Below, one piece after another: positions 52,091-61,878 of a DNA stretch of 64,000 nt. Below the pieces are notes generated by a model, which ran no database searches, was not told where the DNA came from, and was given only the letters and a program-made list of their open reading frames with translations. Origin of the DNA: Mesorhizobium koreense (GTDB taxonomy: Bacteria; Pseudomonadota; Alphaproteobacteria; Rhizobiales; Rhizobiaceae). Where the stretch lies: the NCBI RefSeq assembly GCF_031656215.1, contig NZ_CP134228.1, positions 2,065,001 to 2,129,000 of the forward strand, written 5' to 3'. The position numbers and the translations under genes are program-made. How positions within the stretch are numbered: the stretch's first letter is position 1; every line of letters begins with the position of its first letter.

Positions 52091-53224
52091 TCAGATCACG
52101 TAGGATCGGAGAGGCTCGAAGCCGTTGAAGGCGACCGAGGCGTAGGTGGTCGTGTAGGCGCCCGTCCCTTCGATCAGCACCTCGTCGCCGATGGTCAGCG
52201 AGAGCGGCAGCGGGTAGGGCGTCTTCTCGTACATCACATCGGCCGAATCACAGGTCGGCCCGGCAAGCACACAAGGCGCCTTCCGGTCGTGGTCGCGCGC
52301 GGTCACGATCGGATAGCGGATCGCCTCGTCCATGGTCTCGGCGAGACCGCCGAACTTGCCGATGTCGAGATAGACCCACCGCAATTCGTCCGCCTCGGAT
52401 TTCTTCGAGATCAGCACCACTTCCGACTTGATGACTCCTGCATTGCCGACCATGCCGCGGCCCGGCTCGATGATCGTTTCCGGGATACGGTTGCCGAAAT
52501 GACGGCTGAGCGCGGCGAAGATCGCCTCGCCATAGGCCTTGGCCGCCGGCACGTCCTTCAGATACCGGGTCGGGAAGCCGCCGCCCATGTTCACCATCTT
52601 GAGCACGATGCCTTCCTCGGCGAGCGTGGCGAAGACGCGCTTGGCGTCGGCCAGCGCCCGGTCCCAAGCGTCGAGATCGGTCTGCTGCGAGCCGACATGG
52701 AACGACACGCCATAGGCGTCGAGGCCGAGCGCCTTCGCCTTTCTCAGCACGTCGATCGCCATCGCCGGCACGCAGCCGAACTTGCGCGACAGCGGCCATT
52801 CGGCACCCTCGCCGTCGGTCAGTACGCGGCAGAAAACACGGCTGCCCGGCGCTGCACGCGCCACCTTTTCGACCTCCTCGACGCAATCGACGGCGAAAAG
52901 CCGGATGCCGAGTTCGAAGGCGCGGGCGACATCGCGCTCCTTCTTGATCGTGTTGCCGAAGGAGATACGGGTAGCCGGCGCGCCTGCATCCATCGCCATT
53001 TCGATTTCGGCGACGGAAGCGGTGTCGAAAGACGAGCCGAGCGAGGCCAGAAGACGCAGGATCTCCGGCGCGGGATTGGCCTTCACGGCATAGTAGATGC
53101 GCGATTGCGGCAGCGCCTTCTCGAAAGCGCGATAATTGTCGGCGACCACATCGAGATCGACCACGAGGCAGGGGCCGTTCGGTCGTCGGGTGGCGAGGAA
53201 ATCCATGATGCGCTGGGTTGCCAT
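52091..53224 (-). CDS. odc: Ornithine decarboxylase (alanine-racemase-fold, eukaryotic type)
   Basis: Makes putrescine from ornithine. From ATG 53224 (GGAGAG 4 nt upstream) it has 377 residues, the length of rhizobial ODC. The PLP lysine K48 lies in IYYAVKANPAPEIL; GVSFHVGSQ, MGGGFPTRY, EPGRGMVG and the active-site cysteine in VLAGPTCDSADVM are all present. Some relatives also use lysine or arginine. With homospermidine synthase it supplies sym-homospermidine. A long leader (53225-53660) precedes it. Confidence 0.92.
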   Translation of the reverse strand: MATQRIMDFLATRRPNGPCLVVDLDVVADNYRAFEKALPQSRIYYAVKANPAPEILRLLASLGSSFDTASVAEIEMAMDAGAPATRISFGNTIKKERDVARAFELGIRLFAVDCVEEVEKVARAAPGSRVFCRVLTDGEGAEWPLSRKFGCVPAMAIDVLRKAKALGLDAYGVSFHVGSQQTDLDAWDRALADAKRVFATLAEEGIVLKMVNMGGGFPTRYLKDVPAAKAYGEAIFAALSRHFGNRIPETIIEPGRGMVGNAGVIKSEVVLISKKSEADELRWVYLDIGKFGGLAETMDEAIRYPIVTARDHDRKAPCVLAGPTCDSADVMYEKTPYPLPLSLTIGDEVLIEGTGAYTTTYASVAFNGFEPLRSYVI

Positions 53225-53660
53225 CGGTCTCTCCATTGCGCGGGCCGAAGCCCGTCTAGCAAGCTGCGGAGTGCCGGGCGCTCGGCCCTGGACGTTCCGC
53301 GGTGGACAAAGGGCGTTTCCCAAATCTCATGGCCTGGCCGGTGGAAGTGCCGGAACCATGTGACGCGAGCTACGCGGCGATGAGCAAGCGCCTTTCGGCG
53401 ACCGCTCGCTTTGTCTGCCTCAGCTTTGGATTGGAGAACCCGCTCCGCACTGCCGGCAATGAAGGTGTGCCTCTTCAGTAACCCCGGTCTATGGACGACC
53501 GGCAGACACCAGAAAGGCCCGCACCGTCGTTGCTTCAAGGTGTCCTCGGTTCTTGCGGTTGGCCGCGAGACCGACTGGAGGGGTTAGTTCCAGGTACCTT
53601 GCCGAATTCCTCGCCATATCGAGGCTCGGCGGACACCCACAGGCACGTGCGACTTTGGGC
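53225..53660 (-). ncRNA. Long structured leader of odc, candidate speF-type RNA element
   Basis: If transcription starts near 53660 (promoter at 53667-53695), the leader is about 435 nt. It folds locally into several hairpins: CGGGC-TTCG-GCCCG at 53241-53254 just before the ribosome site, GAGC/GCTC enclosing CGCC-GAAA-GGCG at 53382-53407, CATGG/CCATG at 53328-53360, and CCGGTC/GACCGG at 53484-53502. Rfam describes a speF leader upstream of ornithine decarboxylase genes in alphaproteobacteria; this region fits in place and size but was not aligned. Confidence 0.5.
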
Positions 53661-53666
53661 AGGCGC

Positions 53667-53695
53667 GATATAAGGATAAAATCATGTCCAATCAA
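53667..53695 (-). promoter_or_regulatory. Predicted sigma-70-type promoter of odc
   Basis: Leftward -35 TTGATT (53690-53695), 17-nt spacer, -10 TATATC (53667-53672); four of six bases match consensus in each. It gives the long leader described above. Confidence 0.45.
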
Positions 53696-53817
53696 TGAAA
53701 ATTCGCGCCCGGTTGAAAAAAATCCGTGGCTGAACGATAGAGGTTTTACCGTCTCACGGAATTGAACGACGCGTGTGTTCCGGAGGCGCTCTCCGGCGGG
53801 CGGAAAGGTTCGAATCC

Positions 53818-54723
53818 ATGGATACTCTGACACGCATGCGCGCCTTCATCGAGGTGGTCGAGGCCGAGGGATTCTCGGCCGCCGCCCGCAAAATCGGGCG
53901 TTCCAAGGCGCTTTTGTCGAAATATGTGCGCGAACTGGAGGACGAACTCGGGGCGCTGCTCCTCAACCGCACCACGCGGCAGTTCTCGCTGACCGAGGCC
54001 GGCCACACCTATTTCGGCCGCGCATCGGAGATCATCCGCGAGATCGACAGCCTGCAGGAGACGGTGCGCGAATCAGCCGGCGACGTCAGGGGCCGAATCA
54101 AGCTGTCGGCGCCGCGCACTTTCGCGGATGCCCAGATCGGCCAATCCATGATCGACTTCGCTCGCGACCATCCCGATATCGTGCTCGAAATCCGTCTCGA
54201 CGACCGCTTCGTCGATCTGGTGGAGGAGGGGTTCGACCTCGCGATCCGCATCACCAGGCTGGAGAACTCATCGCTCATCGCGCGCAAGCTGGCGCCGTTC
54301 TCGATCTGTCTCTGCGCTTCGCCGGAGGCGATAGCCAAATACGGCACGCCGTCCCGGCCGCAGGACCTCGCCAATTTGCCGTGCATCATCGACACCAATG
54401 GCCGCTGGCTTTCCAACTGGCCGTTCGCAGGCGCCGGCGAGACGATCAGTGTTTCGGTCTCCGGCCCGATCGAGGTCAACAGCCCGATCGCCGCGCGAGC
54501 GGCGGCCCTTGCCGGACTGGGTTTCGCGATCCTGCCCGATTTCATCGCGGCGGCGGAGATCGACAGCGGGCGACTGGTGCCGGTGCTTGGCGAGTACCTG
54601 CCGGACGGGCGCGGAATCTTCGCCGTTTATCCGCACCGCCGCTACCTGCCGGCCAAGGTGCGTGTCTTCGTCGACTATCTCGTGCAGTGGTTCAAGGCGC
54701 GGGAAAAGTCGCAGCCGGTCTGA
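53818..54723 (+). CDS. LysR-family transcriptional regulator
   Basis: A 301-residue regulator. The N-terminal helix-turn-helix (DTLTRMRAFIEVVEAEGFSAAARKIGRSKALLSKYVRELED, in pieces GFSAAARKIGRSKALLSKYV) and the substrate-binding half (FDLAIRITRLENSSLIARKL, LAGLGFAILPDF) are typical. It sits between odc (divergent) and the DUF1007/NicO pair (downstream, same strand). Either neighbour could be its target; the ligand is unknown. ATG 53818 begins the family motif at once. Confidence 0.9.
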   Translation: MDTLTRMRAFIEVVEAEGFSAAARKIGRSKALLSKYVRELEDELGALLLNRTTRQFSLTEAGHTYFGRASEIIREIDSLQETVRESAGDVRGRIKLSAPRTFADAQIGQSMIDFARDHPDIVLEIRLDDRFVDLVEEGFDLAIRITRLENSSLIARKLAPFSICLCASPEAIAKYGTPSRPQDLANLPCIIDTNGRWLSNWPFAGAGETISVSVSGPIEVNSPIAARAAALAGLGFAILPDFIAAAEIDSGRLVPVLGEYLPDGRGIFAVYPHRRYLPAKVRVFVDYLVQWFKAREKSQPV

Positions 54724-54822
54724 CCGGATACATGGGATAATGGCGCCGACATCGCCGGGCGGTCCCAATTTCGCCTGCTTTACGGGGACGGTTCGAAATT
54801 CCGATGCCGCCGGACGGGAGCC

Positions 54823-55476
54823 ATGCAAGCATCACGCATTTTCACGGCATTGTGCGGCGCTCTCGTCAGCGGCCTGTTCCATGCCGCTCCCGCCTCGGCT
54901 CATCCGCATGTCTTTGCCGAGGCACGGCTGGAGCTTTCGATCAACCCGGACGGAACGGTGAAATCACTTCGCCATGTCTGGCGCTTCGACGATTTCTTTT
55001 CCAGCACCGTGCTTGTCCAGTTCGACAAGAACAAGGATCTGAAACTGGAAAAACTCGAACTGGAGGCCCTGGCCAAGACGGTCCATGATTCCCTTGCCGA
55101 TTACAATTATTTCCAGCTTGTGACGCAGAACGGCAAGGACGTCGCCATGCAGGCGCCCGACCATATGATCGCCGATTTCAAGGACAACAGATTCCTGCTC
55201 CTCTTCGAGAGCCATCCGAAGGCGCCGCTGAAGCTTTCCGGAAAGATCGATTTCGGCATTTACGATCCGACCTTCTATACGGCGATCGACTTCCACAACG
55301 ATGCCGACATCGTCGTCGACGGCCTGCCGGCCAACTGCACGAAGAAGGTGATTCGGCCGGACCCCGACCAGGCGATCGCCCAGAACCAGAAAACGCTGAC
55401 CGACGCCTTCTTCAACGACCCGACCGACCTCAGCAAGATTTTCGCGACGAAACTGGAACTCACCTGCCAGCCATGA
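54823..55476 (+). CDS. DUF1007 periplasmic protein (ZevA-like)
   Basis: A 217-residue exported protein with signal peptide (1-26, PASAHPH). The mature start HPHVFAEARLEL and the spaced acidic/aromatic residues are typical of DUF1007. DUF1007 genes are usually next to NicO-type transporters; in Haemophilus the pair ZevAB handles zinc. The stop overlaps the start of the NicO gene (ATGA). Confidence 0.87.
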   Translation: MQASRIFTALCGALVSGLFHAAPASAHPHVFAEARLELSINPDGTVKSLRHVWRFDDFFSSTVLVQFDKNKDLKLEKLELEALAKTVHDSLADYNYFQLVTQNGKDVAMQAPDHMIADFKDNRFLLLFESHPKAPLKLSGKIDFGIYDPTFYTAIDFHNDADIVVDGLPANCTKKVIRPDPDQAIAQNQKTLTDAFFNDPTDLSKIFATKLELTCQP

Positions 55477-56582
55477 CGAAGAACATCGCGCGCACGCTTT
55501 GCAGCCTCGGCCTCTATCTTGCGGCAATCGCCATCCTTGCCGGGCATGCTCATGCTCAAAGTTCGCTCGGTATCGGCGCGGCCGAGCCGCAGATCGTGCC
55601 GGCCGGGCCCTTCGCGGGCCTCCTGCAATGGGTGAATGGAGAGCAGCAGCGCTTCTACCACGCCCTCACCGGGGCGATGCGCGGTATGCGTGAAAACGGC
55701 AATGCCTTCTGGATATTGGGAGGCATTTCCTTTGCCTATGGCGTCTTCCATGCGGCGGGTCCGGGACACGGCAAGGCGGTCATCTCCTCCTACATGGTTG
55801 CGAACGAAGTGGAACTGAGGCGCGGCATCCTGCTTTCCTTCATCTCGGCGCTGTTGCAGGGCGTGACAGCGATCCTCTTGATGTCGGCGATTTTCCTGTT
55901 CCTGCGCGGAACGGCGATAACCATGACCAACGCCACCTGGGCGCTCGAAATCCTGAGTTATCTGCTCGTCACCCTGTTCGGCGCATGGCTGCTCTTCCGC
56001 AAGATCGGCGCGCTGGTCTCCATAAGGCGCCCGGCGCTGGCTGTTGCCGAAGGACCGGCGATGCATCTGAACGAACCAGCAAATGGCGATCATGCGGAAC
56101 ATTACGACCGGCATGCGCACGACCATGGCCATTCCCACCATGACCATGGCCACGTCCACCATCATCACCATTCGCATGCGTCCGGCGAGTTTTGCGCCGA
56201 CTGCGGGCACAGTCACGCGCCCGACCCGGCCAAGCTTGGCGGCGCGGAGTTCGACTGGCGCGCGGCATGGTCGGCGATCCTGGCGGTGGGGCTTCGCCCC
56301 TGCACCGGAGCGCTGATCGTGCTCACCTTCGCCTTCCTCAATGGCTTGTGGGCGGCGGGTATCGCCTCGGTCCTAGCGATGTCGATCGGCACCGCCATCA
56401 CCGTATCCGCGCTTGCGACGGCGGCGGTTCTTGCCAAGAATGTTGCTGTGCGGATCGCAGGCGGAGGAGCGGTGAGCGGCATGATCCAGTCCGCTTTCGA
56501 GATTGGCGGGGCGCTCCTCGTGTTCCTGCTGGGCCTGACTCTTCTTACCGCCAGCCTGCAGGGCGTGCATCTGACGGGTTAG
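55473..56582 (+). CDS. NicO-family nickel/cobalt(or zinc) transporter (ZevB/RcnA-like)
   Basis: A 369-residue membrane protein with a signal-like start and about six helices. HAAGPGHGKAVISSYM holds the conserved HxxxxHG metal residues, and ILAVGLRPCTGALIVLTF the late family motif. A His-rich loop (about 200-250, HDHGHSHHDHGHVHHHH) would bind the metal ion. Translationally coupled to the DUF1007 partner, giving a ZevAB-like module. The transported metal is not shown by sequence. Confidence 0.9.
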   Translation: MTKNIARTLCSLGLYLAAIAILAGHAHAQSSLGIGAAEPQIVPAGPFAGLLQWVNGEQQRFYHALTGAMRGMRENGNAFWILGGISFAYGVFHAAGPGHGKAVISSYMVANEVELRRGILLSFISALLQGVTAILLMSAIFLFLRGTAITMTNATWALEILSYLLVTLFGAWLLFRKIGALVSIRRPALAVAEGPAMHLNEPANGDHAEHYDRHAHDHGHSHHDHGHVHHHHHSHASGEFCADCGHSHAPDPAKLGGAEFDWRAAWSAILAVGLRPCTGALIVLTFAFLNGLWAAGIASVLAMSIGTAITVSALATAAVLAKNVAVRIAGGGAVSGMIQSAFEIGGALLVFLLGLTLLTASLQGVHLTG

Positions 56583-56592
56583 CCGACCGTGA

Positions 56593-57111
56593 TCAATGCA
56601 CCGCGGGCTCGGGCGCCTCTTTGGGCTTCTCGAACGGGCTGGTGCGGCGGCGGATGGTGTTGTCGCGGATTTCCGCCTTGGTCAGGAAATCGATCTGCTC
56701 GATGAGCACGTCGTGGACCAGATTCTTGCCGACGCGCTTGTTGACGGCCTCGCGGATGCCGCTTCGGAGCTTTCCGAGGTCCAGCTTGGCGTAATCGGCG
56801 AAGTCGATCTCAGGGTTGGCGTAGAGATAGGTGTAGACCTCGTCCACCAGAAGTGCCTCGGCTGGAAGCGACAGCGTCTTCATGACGGCGGGTTCAACCG
56901 TGTAAACCAGCCGCGTCAGGAAATAGCCATAGACCTCGTCGTCCTTCATCAGTGGCACGGAGATGATGTCGGTCTTCACATAGTCGAGGCCGCCGAAGAA
57001 GGCCGGTTGCGGCGCCTTGTCCGTCTTGGGACCCGACATCGAAAAAGAAAAGATCACGGTGCCGAGCGTGACCGCGACAAGCCAGAGCGCGGCGATGACG
57101 AATTTGATCAT
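56593..57111 (-). CDS. FliL-like single-pass membrane protein of the flagellar locus
   Basis: A 172-residue protein with one N-terminal helix (4-25, FVIAALWLVAVTLGTVIFSF) and a periplasmic domain (VYGYFLTRLVYTVEPAVMK, then DVLIEQIDFLTKAEIRDN). The layout resembles FliL, but the match is only by topology and the late VLIEQIDFL stretch. It is the last leftward gene after the flgN-like gene. Confidence 0.6.
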   Translation of the reverse strand: MIKFVIAALWLVAVTLGTVIFSFSMSGPKTDKAPQPAFFGGLDYVKTDIISVPLMKDDEVYGYFLTRLVYTVEPAVMKTLSLPAEALLVDEVYTYLYANPEIDFADYAKLDLGKLRSGIREAVNKRVGKNLVHDVLIEQIDFLTKAEIRDNTIRRRTSPFEKPKEAPEPAVH

Positions 57112-57166
57112 CGGGTGCGTGCCTTATGGCCGGGATGTTGCCGCCGGTCTGTCGCCCTCGTATTCC

Positions 57167-57589
57167 TCATGCCGCGCGGCCGGCTCCGAATTCGTTGACG
57201 GAATAGGTGCCGTCAGCATCGGCTTTCTGGATGGCGTCGCGGATGAGGCCTGCTACCTCGGTCACGGCGTTGAGATGAGCGCGAAGCGCCTTCTCGTTGT
57301 CGGCGAGTTTCCCGCGAAGGCGGGTGAGCGCCTCGCGATGTTCATTCAGCACTTCCGCCTGCGGCAGGCCCTTAATGGCCCGGTTGAGTTCGTAGAGGTG
57401 ACGGCTCTTGCGCGCGTTCGATGCCTTGATGTCGAAATCGGGGTTGCCGCGGATTCCGGCCGTCTCATGCTCGATCGCTTCCTCGATCCTTCCTATGATG
57501 GCGGAGAGCGCGGCTGGGCGCGGCGGGGAAGGCTGTTCGGCCGAGGCGGAGCGCGGCAGTTCCGGGCTGTAGAGAGCGGCTTCCTGCAT
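57167..57589 (-). CDS. FlgN-like flagellar chaperone
   Basis: A 140-residue, mostly helical protein (AALSAIIGRIEEAIEHETAG, LTRLRGKLADNEKALRAHLNAVTEV). Rhizobial FlgN-like proteins of this size lie next to the rod-binding gene in Sinorhizobium, as here (8-nt gap). It would guard hook-associated proteins before export. Assigned by size, helices and position. Confidence 0.65.
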   Translation of the reverse strand: MQEAALYSPELPRSASAEQPSPPRPAALSAIIGRIEEAIEHETAGIRGNPDFDIKASNARKSRHLYELNRAIKGLPQAEVLNEHREALTRLRGKLADNEKALRAHLNAVTEVAGLIRDAIQKADADGTYSVNEFGAGRAA

Positions 57590-57597
57590 TACGGCTC

Positions 57598-58173
57598 CTA
57601 GATCTTGCTTTCGCTAGCATCGCTGGCAGCGAGCGGACTGGTGAATTTGCGCTGGATTTCCTGGACAAGTGCAGTCGAAAGCATCCGCTTCGTGTCGGCC
57701 TCGTCCTTGCGGGTGCCTTCGGAAGCACCGGTAAGCGCGACCTTCTTGTCGCCGACCATGTAGTGGTCCTTGAGGAGCCGGTTGGCGATGCCGATGCCGC
57801 CGCGTTCGGAGAGTACCGTCCCCAATTGCTTTGCCAGTTCGGATTTCCACATGTCGCCAGCGAGCCCCTTGCCGTAGACCGCCTCGCTGTCCTTCGGCAT
57901 CATCGACTGCATGAAACTCTGAAGGACGACAGCTTCGAATTTCCTGTAGGCTTCCGGCGTCTTGCCGGGCTTGCCTGTGTCGGCATGGCCGGCGAAACGC
58001 ATGTCGGCCATGTTTTTCGAGGAGACTTCGGTAGACGCGATTTCGGGGAATCCGATCTTCCCCACGCCAGCACGGGCGCGCTCGGCAAGCTGCGTGCGCG
58101 CCGCGGCCAGTTCGGCCGGATCGACGGCACGCGCCACGTCCAGAACGATGTCGCTCGGCGGAGAGATGGCCAA
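57598..58173 (-). CDS. Flagellar rod-binding protein (FlgJ N-terminal type)
   Basis: A 191-residue protein with the Rod-binding block (AYRKFEAVVLQSFMQSMMPKDSEAVYGKGLAGDMWKSELAKQLG, in pieces VVLQSFMQSMMP and GLAGDMWKSELAKQL). It lacks the muramidase half found in enteric FlgJ, the normal rhizobial form; cleavage of peptidoglycan for rod growth must come from a separate enzyme. Confidence 0.85.
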   Translation of the reverse strand: MAISPPSDIVLDVARAVDPAELAAARTQLAERARAGVGKIGFPEIASTEVSSKNMADMRFAGHADTGKPGKTPEAYRKFEAVVLQSFMQSMMPKDSEAVYGKGLAGDMWKSELAKQLGTVLSERGGIGIANRLLKDHYMVGDKKVALTGASEGTRKDEADTKRMLSTALVQEIQRKFTSPLAASDASESKI

Positions 58174-58261
58174 CGGGAGATCCTGTCCTCTTCTCTTCAG
58201 GGCCCGGCAATAGCGGGCCGATCATTGTTCTTCACCATGCCCGAATTAGCTTGCGGCAGGC

Positions 58262-58648
58262 TTACTTGCGGGAGATCAGCCCTCGTTCGACCGCTTCCAG
58301 CGTAGCGCGATCCTCGGCTTGCCGCTCGTCTGCCCTCGTGGCCGCGCGCCAGGAGCGCTCGACCATGTTGGTGCGCGCGGTCTGGGTCGCGACATGGCCG
58401 GCCTCGATCCTGGCGCTGGCCAGTTTCCGGTCCTGCCGGCGCAGCGCGCGTTCGACACCGCGGGCGTAAAGGTCGGGGAACAGGTCGGTGAGCGAATCGG
58501 GCGCGTCGAAGCGCGCGGCAATCTCGGTCGCCTCGCGCCCCGCGGCGGCGGCTTCGGCGAGCGCCGTCGCCCGGCGCATCTCGTGGAAGGCCTTCAATTG
58601 CTCTTGAACTTCGACCAGCTTTTTCAGCCGCTCGGTACGCGAGGTCAT
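58262..58648 (-). CDS. FliJ-like coiled-coil protein of the flagellar operon
   Basis: A 128-residue, charged, helical protein (RTERLKKLVEVQEQLKAFHEMRRATALAEAA and a second helical run). No certain family; FliJ is the nearest guess by size, helices and position between fliR and the rod-binding gene. It starts 1 nt before fliR ends. Confidence 0.5.
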   Translation of the reverse strand: MTSRTERLKKLVEVQEQLKAFHEMRRATALAEAAAAGREATEIAARFDAPDSLTDLFPDLYARGVERALRRQDRKLASARIEAGHVATQTARTNMVERSWRAATRADERQAEDRATLEAVERGLISRK

Positions 58649-58649
58649 T

Positions 58650-59402
58650 TCACCTCCCGATGGTCACGGCAAGGAAGCCGTCGGCATAGAGGCTGAGGAA
58701 ATTGCCGATGGCGAAATACATCAAGAGCAGTCCACCGGTGACGATGAAGGGCAGCGAGACGAAATAGATCGGAATCTGCGGGGTCAGCTTGTTGATGAGG
58801 CCGGTCCCGAGATTGACGAGGATCGCATAGGCGACAAAGGGGCTGCCCAGCCGGAAGACGACGAAGAAGGATTGCGAGATCGTATCCGTCACGTTGACCA
58901 GCGCCGATTGCGGGTCGAAGAGGATATCGGGTGGCGCCACCTCGTAGGACGTGACCAGCGCCTTGACGATCTCCAGATGGAAATCGAGCAGGAAAAGGAT
59001 CAGCAGCGCGGCAAAGGACAGGAGCCCGCCGAGCGCGGCCTGGGGCTCGCTTTCGAGCGCCAGGCTGCCGCCGAGATTGCTGAAGCCCATCATCATGGAG
59101 ATGGCGTTGCCCATGAATTCGAGCGCGAGCAGGTAAAGCCGCGCGAGCACGCCGATCAAGGCGCCGGTCAAAAGCTCCGACGCGATGGTCTTGAACAACA
59201 CGTCGGGCGTCGATTCGGCGAAGGGCAGGATGATGTCGGAAAGGTGCAGGAAAAGCGCGAGGCTCGCCGCCACCGCGACGAAGAGCCGGACCTGCATCGG
59301 CACGCGCGCGTTGGAGAAGCCGGGCATGATCATGAAACAGGCGCCGACGCGGCAAAAGGCGAGGAAGGCCGCGAGAACGACCTGTGAGATTGTCACGGTC
59401 AC
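58650..59402 (-). CDS. fliR: Flagellar type III export protein FliR
   Basis: A 250-residue inner-membrane protein of the export gate, with about six helices ([60 protein letters not shown] in pieces [14 protein letters not shown]). GTG at 59402 overlaps the flhA stop; a second GTG at 59396 is possible. Works with FlhA, FliQ and FliP. Confidence 0.9.
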   Translation of the reverse strand: MTVTISQVVLAAFLAFCRVGACFMIMPGFSNARVPMQVRLFVAVAASLALFLHLSDIILPFAESTPDVLFKTIASELLTGALIGVLARLYLLALEFMGNAISMMMGFSNLGGSLALESEPQAALGGLLSFAALLILFLLDFHLEIVKALVTSYEVAPPDILFDPQSALVNVTDTISQSFFVVFRLGSPFVAYAILVNLGTGLINKLTPQIPIYFVSLPFIVTGGLLLMYFAIGNFLSLYADGFLAVTIGR

Positions 59403-61486
59403 GCGATCGATCCGAGCACTCGGATCTCGACGCCCTTGGCGATCTCGACATGGGAGAGGACGGGCAGTGTCGGGAACATGCGTTCGATGATCATGCGCAC
59501 ATAGGGCCGCGCATCGGGCGCAGTGACCAGCACGAAGCGCTCGCCGGCGTCGACATGGCCGCGAATGGCCTTCGACGCTTCCTGTCCGAATTCCTCCAGC
59601 AGGCGCGGGTCGATGTCGAATTCGCGGATCTCGCCCTTGGCGTCTCGCTTCAATGCCTGATGGAAGGCGAGGTCCCAACGATTGCCGAGACGCAGGACCT
59701 TGAGCACGCCGCCTTCGGTGAGGTCGCCACAGATCTGCTGTGCCATACGGATGCGCACGTGTTCGACGATCTGTTCGGTACGGCGCACATGCGGCGCGAT
59801 CTCGGCGATCGCCTCGATGATGAGATGCAGATTGCGTATCGAGATGCGCTCGGCAAGCAAAAGCTTCAGCACCGCCTGCAGGCCCGGATAGGTGATGTGG
59901 GTGGTGCAGATCTCGTCGGCGAGCTTGCGGTATTCGGGATCGAGCCGGTCGATCAGCGCCTTCATGTCCTTGTAGGAGAGAAGCTGCGGCAGGTTGTTGC
60001 GCACCACTTCCGACAGGTGGGTGAGAAGGACCGACATGTTGTCGGCGTAGGAATAGCCCTCCCGCTTCAAGTCCTCGGCGAACATCTCCGGCACCGACCA
60101 AGCGCGCATGCCGAAGGCGGGTTCGCGCACTTCCTCGCCCGGCATCTCGGGCGGCGCGCCGTTGCCGATCAGGACCAGAAGCTCCCCGACGCGCAGTTCG
60201 TGTTCGGCGACCACGGTGCCGTGCACCTTGATGCGGTAGCTCTTGGTAGGAATGCCGAAATCATCGGTCAGCCTCACCTCGGGTACGACGAAGCCGTATT
60301 GCTGGGCAAACTTCTTGCGCATCTTGGACATGCGGAAGGCGAGTTCCTGATGCGAGGCCAGCAGTTTGGTGGAAAGCTGCTTGCCGATCAGAAGCTCGAT
60401 CTCGGCGGTTTTCAGCGAGGACTTGATGGAGTTCTTCTCCTCGTCGTCCCGCACGACCTGCTGCTTCTTCTCGGCCTCCGCCGCTTCCGCGACCCGGCGG
60501 TTCTCGCGCATCGGGATGATGTAGCCCACCGCTGCCATCATGCCGCCGAGGAAAAGGAAGGGAAGGGCCGGCAGGCCCGGCATGACGGCGAGCAGCGCCA
60601 TCAACGTTGCAGCGACGAAGAGCGCGCGGGGATAGTTGCTCAACTGGCCGAACACGGCCTGGTCGGCGGAGCCGCGCGTGCCGCCCTTGGAGACGAGGAG
60701 ACCGGCGGCGAGTGAGACGATCAGCGCCGGGATCTGCGAAACCAGACCGTCGCCGACCGACAGCTTGGTGAAGATATCTGCGGCCTCGCCGAGGCTCATG
60801 CCGTGCCGCGCATAGCCGATTGCGATGCCGCCGATGATGTTGATGGCGGTGATCAGCAGGCCGGCGATGGCGTCGCCGCGGACGAATTTCGAGGCGCCGT
60901 CCATCGAGCCGAAGAAGGCCGATTCCTCCTCCAGTTCGCGGCGGCGGTGCTGGGCTTCCTTCTCGTCGATCATGCCGGCGGAAAGATCGGCGTCGATCGA
61001 CATCTGCTTGCCGGGGATGGCATCGAGGGTGAAGCGCGCGCCCACTTCCGCGATACGGGTCGAACCTTTGGTGATGACGATGAAATTCACCACGATCAGG
61101 ATCAGGAAGACGATGAGGCCGATGACAAAGTCGCCGGCCATGACCAGTTGTGAAAAGCCGCCGATGACATAGCCGGCGGCGTTGGTGCCTTCGTTGCCGT
61201 GCGAGAGGATCACCCGCGTCGTGGCGACATTGAGCGAAAGCCTCAGCATCGTGGCGACGAGAAGCACGGTCGGGAAGGAAGAGAAGTCGAGCGGTCGCTG
61301 AATCCACAGCGCCACCATCAGGATGAGCACCGATACGGCGATCGAGAAGGCGAGGCCGATGTCGATCAGGAAAGGCGGTATCGGCAGGAACAGGACCGAC
61401 AGGATCGTAACGATGCCGAGCGCGAAGCCGACGTCGCGGCCGTGCTTCCTGATCTCGGTCGTCGAACTGGTCTCGATAATGGCCAT
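59399..61486 (-). CDS. flhA: Flagellar type III export protein FlhA
   Basis: A 695-residue export-gate protein: eight N-terminal helices (to about 330), then a cytoplasmic domain that docks chaperone-substrate complexes. [21 protein letters not shown] is the FHIPEP-type cytoplasmic loop, and [20 protein letters not shown] the following block. The start is ATG 61486. It lies 109 nt after fliQ. Confidence 0.95.
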   Translation of the reverse strand: MAIIETSSTTEIRKHGRDVGFALGIVTILSVLFLPIPPFLIDIGLAFSIAVSVLILMVALWIQRPLDFSSFPTVLLVATMLRLSLNVATTRVILSHGNEGTNAAGYVIGGFSQLVMAGDFVIGLIVFLILIVVNFIVITKGSTRIAEVGARFTLDAIPGKQMSIDADLSAGMIDEKEAQHRRRELEEESAFFGSMDGASKFVRGDAIAGLLITAINIIGGIAIGYARHGMSLGEAADIFTKLSVGDGLVSQIPALIVSLAAGLLVSKGGTRGSADQAVFGQLSNYPRALFVAATLMALLAVMPGLPALPFLFLGGMMAAVGYIIPMRENRRVAEAAEAEKKQQVVRDDEEKNSIKSSLKTAEIELLIGKQLSTKLLASHQELAFRMSKMRKKFAQQYGFVVPEVRLTDDFGIPTKSYRIKVHGTVVAEHELRVGELLVLIGNGAPPEMPGEEVREPAFGMRAWSVPEMFAEDLKREGYSYADNMSVLLTHLSEVVRNNLPQLLSYKDMKALIDRLDPEYRKLADEICTTHITYPGLQAVLKLLLAERISIRNLHLIIEAIAEIAPHVRRTEQIVEHVRIRMAQQICGDLTEGGVLKVLRLGNRWDLAFHQALKRDAKGEIREFDIDPRLLEEFGQEASKAIRGHVDAGERFVLVTAPDARPYVRMIIERMFPTLPVLSHVEIAKGVEIRVLGSIA

Positions 61487-61595
61487 GCGCTGCCCGGTTC
61501 CTGAAGCGGGCGGGCCGCACAGGCCGCCGCTGGCCGAAACTAGCGGGCGAAGCTTGTGCGAGGATGAGGCGGCGCCGTCACGTCTTCAGGGCGTC

Positions 61596-61862
61596 TCAGA
61601 ACCCGTTCTGGATGCGCTGGAAGACGACGTTGGAGAAGGAGGATATCTGGGCGCCGACGAAGGGGCCGGTGATCGCCGTCACGACGAGGATGGCGACGAT
61701 CTTGGGAACGAAGGTCAGGGTGATTTCCTGCACCTGCGTCAGCGCCTGGATGAGCGCAATGCCGACGCCGACCACCATTGCCACCAGCACAGCCGGGCCG
61801 GAGGCGAGCAACACCGTCCAGATCGCGTATTGCACGATATCGAGCGCGTCGGCTTCGTTCAT
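61596..61862 (-). CDS. fliQ: Flagellar type III export protein FliQ
   Basis: An 88-residue two-helix protein: [37 protein letters not shown] and ILVVTAITGPFVGAQI, which is standard FliQ (pieces LIQALTQVQEITLTFVPK). It is 16 nt after flgD. Confidence 0.93.
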   Translation of the reverse strand: MNEADALDIVQYAIWTVLLASGPAVLVAMVVGVGIALIQALTQVQEITLTFVPKIVAILVVTAITGPFVGAQISSFSNVVFQRIQNGF

Positions 61863-61878
61863 GGCCTCTGCCTTGTGG

